From Zhengitettix transpicula (lineage: Eukaryota > Arthropoda > Insecta > Orthoptera > Tetrigidae): a stretch of 64,000 bases of DNA. Location of the stretch: assembly GCA_037074705.1 (NCBI GenBank), contig CM073593.1:7321001-7385000 (forward strand), written 5' to 3'. A program made the position numbers and the translations under genes. Of this stretch, positions 1 to 11,326 are shown piece after piece (position 1 is the stretch's first letter; every line of letters starts with the position of its first letter). Under the pieces are notes generated by a model. That model did not search any database. It saw nothing but the letters and a program-made list of their open reading frames with translations, and was not told the DNA's origin.

Positions 1-838
1 CTCTGACTATCATCGGTGAAAGTTCCATGACAGACTTCACTAGGAACATTATCGTTCGAGCTCCAAAACCAGACTGAACTTCAACTTCATCGTTCGAGCT
101 CCCAGACCACACTACTGTTTTCAAAAGTTCTGCTTTGCCGACAATAATAAAGTGGAAACATTTCCAATCTCCGCTTTCTTGCGCCGCACTGACTGTTATT
201 TACAATAATCTGACCTCAAAATTACGCTAACAATAATATGAAAGAAAATTATTTAAAAGCAACTTTCATTACACTTGGTAATCTCTACATTACCCCCCAA
301 ATTTAGTTTGAAAAAATGTGAATCACTTTTAATAATATTAAAATTAAATTTATTTTACCTATATTTATGAGTAGGAATTAATTTTAAATTTAACTATTAT
401 CTCTAAATTTTTATGCAGATTCTCCCCAAGTTTTCTTTTAATGATATACCACATATATATAATTGTAATTTGTCTATTTTTAATATTCAACATTTTTAGC
501 CATTAATTTTTTTTCGGTATTTCAATGAATGAATGACGTTCCTTTATTTGCACGGTAGCCAGTTTGTTGTTATTAGGAATAGCAGTATCAGGAAAAGTAG
601 TGCGAAGTGAAATGGTTGGACAGCGCTAGTTTAGTCATTTATCTTTGTAAATAGTGTTTTCTGAATGTTTAATTAATTGCATTGTATTTTAAGTAGTTAT
701 AATAAGATATATTTAACGACGTTTTGTATAATTCAAATATGAAGATAAGCTTTACGGTCGGAAGATAATAAGTAGCTGCCGAAACGTAGTGCCGTAAACT
801 ATATTTTTTATTATGTAAAGGGTTTGTTAATAGGTCTT

Positions 839-841
<3 letters not shown>
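1..841. other. Unassigned AT-rich flank
   Basis: No convincing coding region. A 14-base segment containing CGTTCGAGCTCC occurs twice, at 51-64 and 89-102, which suggests the end of an older repeat. The stretch before the (TA)n tract is otherwise AT-rich with no recognisable domain in any frame. Confidence 0.5.

Positions 842-893
<52 letters not shown>
842..893. repeat. (TA)n microsatellite
   Basis: About 26 uninterrupted TA units that end exactly where LTR-like copy 1 begins with TGTAATA. A translated open frame across it is only Tyr-Ile low complexity. Confidence 0.97.
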
Positions 894-896
<3 letters not shown>

Positions 897-1772
897 AATA
901 ATTAAACAAGATCGACTTTTAAATGAAAAATTATTCAAATTTTAACAAACAAAATAATTTATTTTCAATGTTTGAAACAATTACACAAATAATTACAAAT
1001 AGAATTTATCTCAGGGTCATTACTGGGTTTGATAATAGCGAATCATTTATTAGAAATCTTATCAACACAAATTTCAATAAAAAGACTTACTCGTCAATTA
1101 ACAAAGACGAAATTTACTTGTCGAAGAAATTATACTAAAAAGATGGATTCTACTTAACAAATTTTATCAAAGGAAGAGAACGAAATCTGACGTCTATCTT
1201 TTAATCCGGTTTACATAATTAATTGTTTTATATTGGTACTCACGGCAGCATTCCAGGATACTTTTGACTTACGAAGCACTATGACGGGTTTTTGCACAGC
1301 TTCTACTAAAACTCACTGATTCTAAAATTAATATTTTTAGATAAAAATCAGGAACCAGGAACCTCCTCTTCGTCTCTCCCTCACTCGGTTGACTCCTGCT
1401 ACTTCTCTGCCTGGCTATGTTCACCAAAACTGTCTGTGCTTAGCAGGTTTTATAGTTCTGCGTGTGTGAATGTTTTATCTATGCTTTCCTGCAAGCTCGT
1501 TTCGATTCTCGCTCTCGCCTTTCGCTTTCGTCCTCGTCTTTCGGTACGTGTTTCAATCTCCAAGTTCCCAAAAGTTCTTTCACGACCACCCGATCGCTGA
1601 GGATTCGAAATACGGACAACTCTACCGTATCTTAATGTGAACTCCACTCTACCATAACGTGAACTGCTTCTCGTCTTGCAAATCCGAGCGCTGCATACAC
1701 CATTTTACAGGACTTTCGACAAAGAAAACAATGCTCTGCTTCATTGTTGCTCTGTTATGTACCGCCGTAAGA
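894..1772 (+). mobile_element. LTR-like element, copy 1 (solo)
   Basis: Begins TGTAATA directly after the (TA)n tract and ends near a degraded ACCGCCGTAA, matching the CGCCGGTAACA end of the better copies at 3008-4016 and 32980-34035. It shares internal landmarks with them: a CAGGGTC..TTACTGGG stretch near 1012-1028 and AAATCTGACG near 1185. The TGT...ACA termini, the length (0.87-1.06 kb across copies) and the absence of gag or pol suggest a solo LTR. The superfamily is not determinable. No clear target-site duplication was seen. Confidence 0.55.
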
Positions 1773-1834
1773 ATATATTTCTCAAACAATTTATATTTTC
1801 AAATTTACAATTAATGTGTTAATTAATGCATTAC

Positions 1835-1861
1835 TATATATATATATATATATATATATAT
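1835..1861. repeat. (TA)n microsatellite
   Basis: Uninterrupted TA repeat again ending at a TGTAATA element start (copy 2). Confidence 0.95.
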
Positions 1862-2702
1862 TGTAATAGCTAAAATAAAAATAACGGTACCAATTTATAC
1901 AAACAATTATTTTTTATTTCTTACACTCAATAATTTACAATTACACAAATCTGATGAAATTTTTATAAATCAAAACAATTTTATTTACCTAGAATACATT
2001 TTAAATAATCGGACTCGGTACCCTCAGGGTCTTTACTGGGTTGATAAGGAAACGGAACAAAATGTTACAATTAAACAAATACAGTAACAATAAATGAAAA
2101 ACGAAATGATTGAAACGAAAAGAAACGATTGAAACGAAATGAAACGAAATCTTTGAAACGAGTGTAACGAAATCTGACTTTTTACCCTTCTTTAACAATT
2201 TACAATTATGAATTCAGAAAAATAAACTTACAAGGTCTCTGGTCCACACACTCACTTCATATAGGCATAAAAGGCACCAGGTTGCGCTCACACACTGCTT
2301 TAACAGACACCTCATGACCCTCATGACGAATTCAAACAACTCTGCTTTCAGAGAGACCTCCACGATGAAACTCCCACCAACTGCTGACGACTGATGTCCA
2401 GCTAATTACTCTCGACCGCCTAGCTTGGCCTATTATCCGATGATCTCTCCTTTTGGCAAACTCCCAACTGTTCATAACAATTGTTTCGGCCACTTTAACT
2501 TGGCCCCGCGTCCGTCCCTGCGGACCTGCATCACTGCTCTCTCCCACTAACACGTCCGTCTCCCGTCCACACGAAATGATAAGAAGCTTCCTCAACTGTC
2601 CAACTGCCCTCTTATTTATATCCTGGCTCCCAGAATCTTCCCTTGTTTTCACAGTTTTTGCATTTCCACTTTCGCCAAACAAACACCATCTGTTGCCGTT
2701 CT
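1862..2702 (+). mobile_element. LTR-like element, copy 2 (solo, right end uncertain)
   Basis: Starts TGTAATAGC after (TA)n. Internal landmarks shared with copy 1 are CTCAGGGTCTTTACTGGG near 2024 and AAATCTGAC near 2169. The right end is placed near TGTTGCCGTTC around 2695-2702 by analogy with the other copies and could be off by tens of bases. The 116-residue open frame on the minus strand at 2332-2682 lies wholly inside and resembles no protein I know; I treat it as chance. Confidence 0.45.
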
Positions 2703-3007
2703 CCCGCTCCTAGAGCCACTCAATCAATTAAATTAAACGTTTCCTTTTAATATAATTACATCGTCCAAACAATCTTCTGTCATTTTATGTCATTAGGTTT
2801 CCGTCGTCCAGATGTTGCTCACAACCAATTAGCTGAAAAACGCCCCAATTATTAGTCCTTCCCCTCTCTAAAAGCCACTTATCAATCATTATATCATTAT
2901 TTTTTTAAATGTACCAACCACTCAAGGATTCCCAGTCTGAGTTTGTAAACAAAATGATAAAATAAGAACAGAATTCAAGTTCTTCTTTACTGGTTATTAC
3001 AAAATAT
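2703..3007. other. Unassigned spacer between LTR-like copies 2 and 3
   Basis: About 300 bases of AT-rich sequence with no gene or RNA signal seen. Confidence 0.5.
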
Positions 3008-4016
3008 TGTAATAATTAATAGGATTAAATGAATTAAGTGGTTGGCCACACGTTGATGACCAAAACAAAGAAATTAAATGAATTAAGCAATTAATTTGCC
3101 TCTCGTTGGCACGCCAAATGTAACATTCAAAGAAATTAAGTAAATCAATGGTTAATTAATGGATGAATTTCTTTTATTGAAATTTAAAATGAAAGGATGT
3201 TAAATAATTTAAAAATTTTTAAACCTCATAAACATTTAATTTATTTAAAGTAAAATAACAACATTTTCTCGTCGAGATTGATTTATCTTACTACTTCACA
3301 AACTCATATACTCTCATCTCATGGTCGTTTATTTCGGCCTTTTAAATAACTAACAAACCTATCTTACATTCAAATTAACAATAAAATTTTTACAACATTA
3401 GAATTAAACAACAAAAATGAACGTGAATCCGAAATCTGACGATTTGATACTTATTTAACGTTTACAAATAATTTTTATAAAATTTCTCTCTCTACTTATA
3501 TTTCTTTACTGGTACTAGGCATTTGTTTGGTCTCTTTGACACACTATACACTATTTACAAATAACAGGCCATCATTTCACAGAATTTAATTTGTTTCAAA
3601 ATCACTGTCCAAAACTTTTGTATCTATCAACTGGAACGATTACTCCGTACAACACCTGTGGACCTCTGCATTAAGTCTCTCTCCCTCTCCAGCAAATTAT
3701 TGTCGTTCTCGTTCTGATTAATGGTCAATCAGAATGTTATCGACTCCTCGATTAAATTTGTAACAGTCTTTACTTGTTGAATTTCTAACTGTGGCTTTAC
3801 TTATTGACAACTTTCCTGCGACCTTTACTTGATCGAATTCTATGTCCTAACTTTACTCAATGAAATTCTGTGTGCCACACCACTCTTAATGAAGTCTTGC
3901 CTGCCATTCTTTACTGGATGAAAATATGCTATGGCTGCCTCCGTGAGCCTGGAGTTTAAAACGCTCGCTGACAAAGGCCCGCCTGTACATTGTTGTTTAT
4001 ATTCTCGCCGATAACA
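3008..4016 (+). mobile_element. LTR-like element, copy 3 (solo, complete ends)
   Basis: Runs from TGTAATAATT to CGCCGATAACA, 1,009 bases. Its closest relative in the window is 32980-34035, with which it shares both ends, a GGCCACACGTT segment near the left end, AAATCTGACGAT in the middle and TTTACTGGTACTAGG-type sequence. There is no internal coding region, primer-binding site or second LTR, so it is read as a solo LTR. The bases flanking the two ends do not form an obvious duplication. Confidence 0.6.
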
Positions 4017-5000
4017 ATTTACTACAAATTTCCAATTATTAATATAATATATTAATATAATATAATAATTAATAATATAATAATATATATTAAAAACCAA
4101 ATAATTTGGTTTTCTAAGATTATTTTATACCCAACAACGAGTTAGACTAATAGTTGCATTTGTCTGGCTTCTGTATTATTTACTCCGAATCCGTTGTGCA
4201 CCTGATGACGTCAAAGAGGACGAAACTTTCTTAATATTTAGAGCTAACCTTAATTTTGTCGATCGCTATATTTGTTTTATTCATTTAAACTTTCGTTTTG
4301 TGACAATGAAAGTCTGGTCTTTGGATTTGGGCATTTGGATGATCTGTACTTGATAATTTTAAGTATTTTTCAATTCTATATTTTTTTTCAGCACTTCTTA
4401 TTGTAATTGTTTTCCTTCATCAATTTACTGTATTTGTACATTTATTTAACAGCGTTCGTAGTAAAAGATTTTTGTTATATACAACTTCTGTTTCCATCAT
4501 CACTATAAGCAAGCGTTTTCCAAAGTGATGAGACGTTTTCCACACCTGTTCAAGTATACGACATGATATTCTTGTTTGAACTAGTTTATAGCGGAAACTT
4601 GTGATACATAATTATTTGCTCGTATATTACGCCAACTTAATAACGTATGATTATGCAATTTTATGCGTCATGTCAAGAAAAAATATATATTGTTAAATGT
4701 GCTTAATGTGACGGCTCTTAATAGTTAGTTAAATCCGTGTACTTATGTATTATTAACATTATTGTTTACGTTTCCTGGTAAATTTCGATTCTTCAACTTT
4801 ACATGAGGTTTGCAATGCGAAATACAACCAACTGTTTTGACGAAATATAGTTAATCCATTCTCACTGCCACCTTAAAACGTAGGGACTGAATTTGGCACT
4901 AAATTTTACTCCAGTATCTGGTCGGGAAGGAATCGGGTCGTTTCCAGAAATCGGGCGATCATTACGGCCCTGTGGTAGTTCTGGGAAGGAATCTGGATAC
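4017..5000. other. Unassigned AT-rich stretch with a hammerhead-like motif
   Basis: No coding region recognised. At 4202-4226 the sequence reads CTGATGA, one base, then GTC, a six-base loop, GAC and GAAAC. This is close to a hammerhead core with a bulged base before stem II. See the finding on the recurring motif. Confidence 0.4.
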
Positions 5001-5713
5001 GCCACCATCACTGTAATGCAGGGTGGTTATAATTAAACTGACTGTATTCCGAGTAATACAGTGCGAGCTGTATACATCGGAGGAAGCTGAAAAATCGTAG
5101 GTATGTTTATTAATCGGTGCGCCCGCGAATAATCCAGAAAAAATTAATCTTTCTGCCACCAGGTGAACATATGGCGCTGTAAGCAGTCAGATTTAAGACG
5201 GGGGATGTGGAAGACCACACATGTCTTGAAGTTACCTACAGGTTATGCGGTCGTTACCGAAGGTTTCTCAAAGCAAATCTTCACCTGGCAAGCGACATCT
5301 GAAAGATCAGGGTATCCGGACTCTTCCTCATTTTGAAGGATATCTCTCAGATTACACCGGATATGCTGCGAGCAACTGTCGACCATGTCGTATTACGGGT
5401 GCAGCATGTTACCGAGTCGGAAACCATATTGAACACATGTAACTTGTGACCATACAATAACCGTGACAGACCCTCCGTTATCATGTGTTTGATCGTTCTT
5501 CCCTTTCTCCTGCACCCACACCACTACGCCATATGTTCACCTGGTGGCATAAAGTGGAATTTAATTATTTCTGCATTTTCCGCGAGAGCACCGATTAATG
5601 AACGAACATACCTCCGATTTTTCAGCTTCCGGCGATGTATACAGCTGGCACAGTAGCACTCGGAATACCGTCTGTTTAATTCTAACCACCCTGTATTTAT
5701 CTCGGTGGTGGTG
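5001..5713. mobile_element. Palindromic (foldback) element with transposase tail
   Basis: Two imperfect arms of about 180 bases, 5001-5179 and 5527-5713, are reverse complements. For example AGGTGAACATATGGCG near 5161 faces CGCCATATGTTCACCT at 5527, and AGGGTGGTT near 5030 faces AACCACCCT near 5687. The 347-base core holds a fossil coding stretch (see 5180-5450). Arms plus an internal transposase fragment suggest a DNA element that duplicated one end, or two copies in inverted orientation. Confidence 0.6.
5180..5450 (+). pseudogene. Fossil C-terminal part of a DDE transposase
   Basis: Plus-strand translation near 5345-5430 reads ITPDMLRATVDHVVLRVQHV, and after a frame change GNHIEHM followed by a stop. 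A C-terminal block ending in a G-G/N-H-(I/F)-E-H motif is typical of a Tc1/mariner-related group of insect transposases, as I know them. The catalytic part is not present, and a frameshift separates the two blocks. The assignment rests on motif memory and is moderate at best. Confidence 0.4.
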
Positions 5714-6735
5714 GTGAATATGCCCAGCAAACGACTAGCGACCTTCGTTGCCGGAAAAATCTTCCAGGAAAACATCTTTACCGTAGACAATGGCGGCCTT
5801 TCTCACGTGATAGCATAGTAATTATGATTGTTACATTGCCGCTACGGTAATAGGGTCAGTGTGACGCTACACAGATCCTCCACGATAGTGACTTCTGGCT
5901 TGCTGTAGCGGGCTCTGCTAATTATAACGTACAGAATTTGCCAACTGTCTTTCAATTACATGGATCTAGAAGAGTCGGAATGAGAATTGACAACCATGAA
6001 TGACGAGGTGATATCTCTCCGTTCGCTTTTAACTCCTTAGAGCGTCGATAGCCGAGGCTATTTCAAATAGGCTGAATTTAGTAGGTTCATTTATTTCGTG
6101 CGGTTAAAATTGTATGCGGAACACACACAAATCCATTTTTTTAAAGTAAGTTGTTTTTATAGTACGTATGAGTCCAGAGAACTTTTTTTCTTTGGACTTG
6201 CATTGTTCATCTTCGAGGTCAAGGCTTCCTCCGGGCCTAACATGTACAGGAAGCAGACGGTATAATTTAATATAATTTGTACACTAGTAATTTACATTAC
6301 CCAACTAATAGACTTTATTTCTCGAATCTTGTTCAGAAGAAATGGGTGTTTCACTATCTGTTCGCCAGTCTAAGCTTAAATTAGATCCTGTGATCAAAGT
6401 ATATTATCACTGATTCCAAACTTATATTTCACGATTGATACATGGCTGGCCGTAAGAGAATCTAGGAACTAGATTCCTGTTCCACTAAAATTACAAGAAC
6501 AAGGCAGTGACATTTCTTAAAATTCATTTGCTTACAGAGTTTGCATAGTACGCAGTCTTCAACCCTATTGAAGATGTTATTAGAATTCGTATGAGAAGAA
6601 TATTGTGATACTTGCATACACGTGCATTTCCTACCTAATCATTGAAAAATAAAAATCATTTCTAACAGATACTGTCACAAAGTTTCTCTTCCCTGGGAAA
6701 TTATTTCTTGGTTTCTTAATCAAAATTATGAATTA
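5714..6735. other. Unassigned stretch
   Basis: No recognisable protein, RNA or repeat boundary seen. Base composition matches the surrounding repeat-derived DNA. Confidence 0.4.
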
Positions 6736-6775
6736 GTAAACTGGAGGTCCCGGGTTCGATTCATGGTCCGCTCGA
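6736..6775 (+). repeat. tRNA-derived SINE scrap (B-box)
   Basis: GGTCCCGGGTTCGATTC at 6747-6763 matches an RNA polymerase III internal B-box within a T-arm-like context. The same GGTCCCGGGTTCGA core occurs in the fuller SINE at 43.4 kb. No A-box lies at the right distance upstream, so only a fragment survives. Confidence 0.4.
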
Positions 6776-6785
6776 CATTTTTCCA

Positions 6786-7215
6786 TCCTCTTCTTTTTTT
6801 TTTATTTAACTTTTAGTCCGGAGACTTTACAGTTGTCATAATAATAATACCAATATTTACAATTTGTAAATATTTCACATGTAAACTTGTGGTCTTGGAT
6901 GTGACCCTTGTGATTCCAAGTTAGAGACGAGAGAAGCACATTAACTTGTTTACCGTACATTAACATATAAGCCGGCATGATGTTAGCGATCAATCTGGTC
7001 ATTGGGGAAACTACATGTTTGAAGCGTTAAGGATGTTATGGGGGAAAATGGGAGTATGTAGTGCCAGTTGGTAGGTGGGGCTAGAGTAGGTAATTCCGGA
7101 GTGATTTAGGGGGAGGATGATGTCAATTGGGAGTTTACGTTTTAGTCTGCGATTTTGTAAAGGAGGGGGTGGGTTACTGTAGAATAGCTCAATGGTGGGA
7201 TTTGGAAAGGACATT
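6786..7215 (-). mobile_element. LINE 3' end fragment (5'-truncated)
   Basis: Nearly identical over about 430 bases to part of 46634-47260, where the upstream part encodes the C-terminus of a Jockey-like reverse transcriptase. On the minus strand it ends in an A-rich tail (the T run at 6786-6799), as expected for target-primed retrotransposition. Minus-strand translation includes the shared peptide NPPPPLQNRRLKR. The two copies differ by small indels, including one of about 20 bases. Confidence 0.65.
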
Positions 7216-7460
7216 CAATTATTTACACGGTAATTCTTGTACCGTGAAGCATGCCCCATTTCTTTACGTAAGTTGCATGACACGTAACAAATGATTTTGT
7301 TTTATTCGTAATAATAATTCTCCTGTAGAACCTAAAGTTTTAAAGCGTAACTGAAAAATAATGCATTTAATAATGAAATCTGTTGAAAGAGGTGTAAGTA
7401 TATCTCTGGTTGAATAAATAATCTTGGTATTTTATTAGTGAAAGTAAGATCTATGAAGGA
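7216..7460. other. Unassigned spacer
   Basis: Nothing recognised between the LINE tail and the foldback at 7461. Confidence 0.4.
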
Positions 7461-7608
7461 AAAAGTTTTCTCGGGATTCCAACCGGTTAACGACGTTTAT
7501 TTGCAACAACGTTACGATGACTTGCACCGCCATCTTCTTCAGGTGCCAAACATCGAAACGTTGTTGCAAACAAACATAGTTTACGGGTTGGAATCTCGAG
7601 AAAACTTT
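7461..7608. repeat. Foldback element with hammerhead-like centre
   Basis: Arms 7461-7513 and 7556-7608 are about 52 bases each and reverse complements at roughly 85-90% by eye (AAAGTTTTCTCG...CAACAACGTT against AACGTTGTTG...CGAGAAAACTTT). The 42-base centre contains, on the minus strand, CTGAAGAAGATG...CATCG followed by (T/A)AACG, and CATCGAAACG on the plus strand. A short open frame of 65 codons crosses it and is probably meaningless. Confidence 0.75.
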
Positions 7609-8883
7609 ATCCGGCAGTTACACCGAGATCTATGAATATTAAATTTCAATCATTAAATCAATTTTGTAGACATCCCTTTGCCTTAATTATGGAATTTTGT
7701 CTTCAGTTTTTCCTAAGCATTGCCTTATTTCATTTATGGGATAGTTGTCACATACATTGAAAATACTAGGTGTTAAATGCCATTGCACGTAATTTATTTT
7801 TTGGTTTGTGTTTTGTCAATATTTTGACAACATAATAACATCCGATTTCGTTTAACGGGTTGTGCTCACGAGAAACTTTCTCGTGAGATGCAGAATGAAG
7901 AAGTGCAGAGTTGCTCAACATTGTGCACTATTTAACGTTGCGAGTGTTACGAGGGTTATGTTGGCTGCGAGCTTGGCGGACTTGGTTGGCCTTGTGAAGT
8001 TCACGGAGGCTGGTTTTCCAGTTGTTTTTCTCTGCGGTCGTTGGACGAGCAGGTGTGTGAGGATATTCCATGTTATCCGCCTCAATAACTGTATGGTAAT
8101 ACATTTTATCCATGCCTGACATATAAAAATTATTCTGCCAGTGTACCATATACTTCGGTATATAAGTTACTTCCTCTGGCGCCAACTGCCTTTGTGGGTT
8201 ATGGTGTCATGGATTTGATCCAAAGGGTATGGAGGTCTTCACTGAACTGAGAAGGGTTAATGTCGTTTTATCTTCATTCTTAATATTTAAACCTTGTAAA
8301 TACTGAAATTCCGTTTACGGAAACAAAAACTAAGTTCAATTTGAGGATATTCTTATCAGTGCTTTGTATTGGCGTGGATATCGGTCAATTTTGTTTGCTG
8401 TTGGCCATAGTTAAGAAGTCTTACAAAGACTATAAATTAAGAATATCGGAAAATTGCGTTAAGATACCTATAGAAACTTAGTAGCTGATGAATATGTAAC
8501 GTTCTAGTGTCTAAAAAAATTAACTGGAATGAATATTTTTATGAATGAAGGATAGTTTAGTAAGTGAGGAACTGACAAAGAAGTCCGATCGTTTTGCAAA
8601 TAGAGATCCTAACGGAAACTAAATATAGAATCAGAGCTTATAGGTCAGAATAATTAAAGAATTAAATTCAACGTGGGTAATAAATAAAAAGGTGGCATTG
8701 CAAAATGAATTTTATTTAATTGATCACAGTTACATCCTCGCCCACCTACACTGCACTTGGTAATCTTACTGTTTCCTCCATTGACGGCAAATTTCTTCGT
8801 CGCAGGATGCCCTCAAACCCCGTTTTACCTGAAGTGTTATATGGAACTCACCAACCTGAAAAATTTACGTCTGATTGAAAATT
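7609..8883. other. Unassigned stretch
   Basis: Two overlapping 85-codon open frames on opposite strands (about 7862-8185) show no recognisable domain. No splice-linked exon structure was seen. Confidence 0.4.
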
Positions 8884-9001
8884 AATAATAAGAAAGATAG
8901 CCAAATACCGATGAAAGAAGTGATAAAATAAATAACACACAGTGTTTGTGTCGTATTATATTATCACTTCTTTTGTCTGGATCAGGTTCTTTCTTATTAT
9001 T
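8884..9001. repeat. Imperfect palindrome
   Basis: AATAATAAGAAAG at the left and CTTTCTTATTATT at the right, with GAAGTGATAA inside facing TTATCACTTC, form arms of about 55 bases around a centre near 8943. This could be a miniature foldback element. No coding content. Confidence 0.6.
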
Positions 9002-9039
9002 GTAACTGGCCAAGTTTGTCAGTATTAAGCAACATTATA

Positions 9040-9501
9040 CGAGGAGTGATCAGAAAGTAAGGCTACAAAGCCTGCAGTGAAACGTGTACATTTTATTTCA
9101 TCCAATCAATACAGCCACCCAATAGTACAAACAGTAGGCTATTTTGACATAGTCTCCATATGGGTTTAGTTTGAATATTCCCTCCTGGTAAAAATCCAGT
9201 TCTTGCGTGTTCAGCCACGTTGTTGCAAAGTGTTTCACCTCCTTGGCCTCCTAGGTGCTCTTTCAAGAGAGGAAAAAGCTTAACGTTGCTTGGAGCAAGG
9301 TCCGGGCTGTAGGGAGGGCGGTCGATGACGCCTCAGCCAAACTGCATTTTTCGGGCTGTATGAGGTCGCGCGTTGCGAAGGAAGATGACTCGCTTGGAGA
9401 GACAAATGCCTAAACTGATACGGCCACTACGTCGAAAAATAACCTACTTTATGTACTATCGGGTGCAGGCTTCGTAACCTTTGTTTTTGACCACCCCTCA
9501 T
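9040..9501 (-). mobile_element. Internally deleted mariner-like element
   Basis: Terminal inverted repeats of about 28 bases start CGAGGAGTGATCAGAAAGTA and end ...TTGACCACCCCTCAT, flanked by TA on both sides (9038-9039 and 9502-9503), the mariner target duplication. At 462 bases it is about a third of a normal 1.3-kb mariner. Minus-strand remnants of the transposase C-terminus remain inside. Compared with the copy at 47985 it belongs to a different family, because the termini do not match. Confidence 0.8.
9170..9395 (-). pseudogene. Mariner transposase C-terminal remnant
   Basis: Minus-strand translation gives RNARPHTARKMQFG, a stop, then RPPYSPDLAPSN and KEHLGG, and in the next frame TWLNTQELDFYQEGI. 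These match the second and third catalytic regions of mariner transposases. The aspartate of the expected DNARPH motif reads Arg here, and the third-region PDLAP is kept. A stop and at least one frameshift make it non-functional. Confidence 0.7.
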
Positions 9502-9503
9502 TA

Positions 9504-11326
9504 GTGCAAGGATTTATGATCAATTCCTCGAAATATCGAAAACTGTTGATGTTTTTCGTTAAAAATGTAAAGCCAATAAAGAAATTGTTGTTTACCATGA
9601 AATTATCCATTGAATTTCTGTAGTTCGTAGTGTATTATCGACAAATTACGTAGCTCACACATGCGAAAATGTTGATATTTAATTTTCCATTTAAATGTTC
9701 AACCAAGGATATATTTTTAATTGAAACTATCTATGATTAACATTTCTTTAAATTAAAATTAACTTAGTCCGGAGACTTGCATGACTCCACGGAGGGGCGA
9801 AAGTCATGATTAGCATTGATTTACAGAATATATAGCTCGAATACTCAATTAGATAAACATCTCAAATCTATTCTTTGTCGCAGCACTGGTTCTGGATATG
9901 GTAGGTAGATTATAAGCTAACTGTACGCAGACAGGCAGACCTTGCCCATGAAATGGCTGAAGTGTCGGGCTGAAGTGCTCTCCACGTGTCCTCCCACCAT
10001 CACTCCACTCGTGACTTTCGCTGCTCTCCGCTTCAGACACGCGAAAATGTCTCAAGTCGTTTATGCCTCAAAAATTGCTTGTGAAATATTACAATCTGCG
10101 AACCTGAATACCATGATTACCAACCCTTTGGAACACTCGAAATTCTCACTGGTAAACTCGTTTGACCATCGTACATACTTAATGAGATTTAAATGTGAAA
10201 CTCAGCCTTTTTTCGCTTCATATTACACTGACGTAGTATCGTAATTGGTACATTGTGATTATAAACATGTTTTTGCCCTGGCGTCAATCAGAAAAACCCG
10301 ACACGCTACCCGAAATCGCTCTCGATGCAGCCTACATCTATGGACTTATTTTTCTCGTCCGCTCCCGACAGACACTCGGCAGTTATTGTTTTTGAATCTG
10401 CCGCACAGGTTCCTGTCGTCCAACTTGGTAAAAATTTCCACTGTTGAGAAATATTTTGTCACTCTGGCTCGAACCATATGGACAGATACGTCACTCAACC
10501 CCGCCTACAAGTTTTGTCGCCTAGTCTGCACTGGTTTCCATGCACTATCCAAGAGCTCAGTAGTTATACGTGACAGAAACATTCATTTTGACACGTATTT
10601 AGATTTTAAATAAATTTTGTATTTAAACTTCAGATAATTGTTATGTTGGTCGATAAGATGTTTGGGTTTGTTGATCCTTTCCCTGAATACAGCTTACGCT
10701 CTAGTTTCTAAGATCCATTTCTCCTGAATCGTAGGAAAGTGAAAGGTACTGCTAGGTAAAGTTCACCGGAAAGGTCGGCGTGCGAATCTTGTGGCTTTAC
10801 GTGACTGATTGTCCGCTTCCGATGGAGGCCTTTGGTTATCTCTGGGGGCGCGCTTCGCAATATGATAAGCCTTAAAACCCGATACCACGGGCCAGGAAAC
10901 ATTGCGCTTATAATTCACTCTCACGAGACATCGTAACGCTGAAATCCGCGGAAAAGAGAAGACGAAAGGAGCAAATAAATGACGATTCTGTGCAACACTT
11001 CGGCTGTGAACGCGGATTTCATTATACAATACGATGAACATAATTTTAAACCGTAAGCAGAATTTGAGTTAATTTGGTTCATTAAATTTTACAGACGCTG
11101 ACCTGAAAAATATAGTATGCATTATGGCAAATTTGTCTACTAATCTTTGACCACCGTAGCTCAGCAGTGCTAATATCTAGGATAATCTCCTACAGATCCA
11201 CATTAAATTGGGCGGCAGGTAATTTTCCAAATAAATTACCAAATAATGATTTTTCAGATAAAACTTTAATGTTCAAGCCATGAGAAATATTTACATCTCC
11301 AATCCGTGGATATTTTCCACTTTTTT
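9504..11326. other. Unassigned stretch with minor repeat scraps
   Basis: A short TTAGTCCGGAGACTT at 9765-9780 also occurs at the LINE 3' end near 6816 and 46659. A 122-codon open frame at 10245-10613 and a GC-richer, CpG-containing part at 10700-11040 show no domain I can name. An A-box-like TAGCTCAGCAGTG at 11157-11169 could be a SINE remnant. Confidence 0.4.

Noticed and set aside
669..938. 89-codon minus-strand frame over the first (TA)n tract
   Set aside because: Tyr-Ile low complexity created by the microsatellite.
2332..2713. Overlapping 116- and 86-codon frames on opposite strands
   Set aside because: They lie inside an LTR-like copy, are not conserved in the other copies and match no known domain.
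4202..4226. A canonical hammerhead ribozyme
   Set aside because: CTGATGA and GAAAC are present, but one unpaired C sits before stem II, the stem is only three pairs, and no convincing stems I and III were found. Kept only as part of the motif family.
7438..7635. 65-codon plus-strand frame
   Set aside because: It spans the foldback at 7461-7608, whose palindrome explains the sequence.
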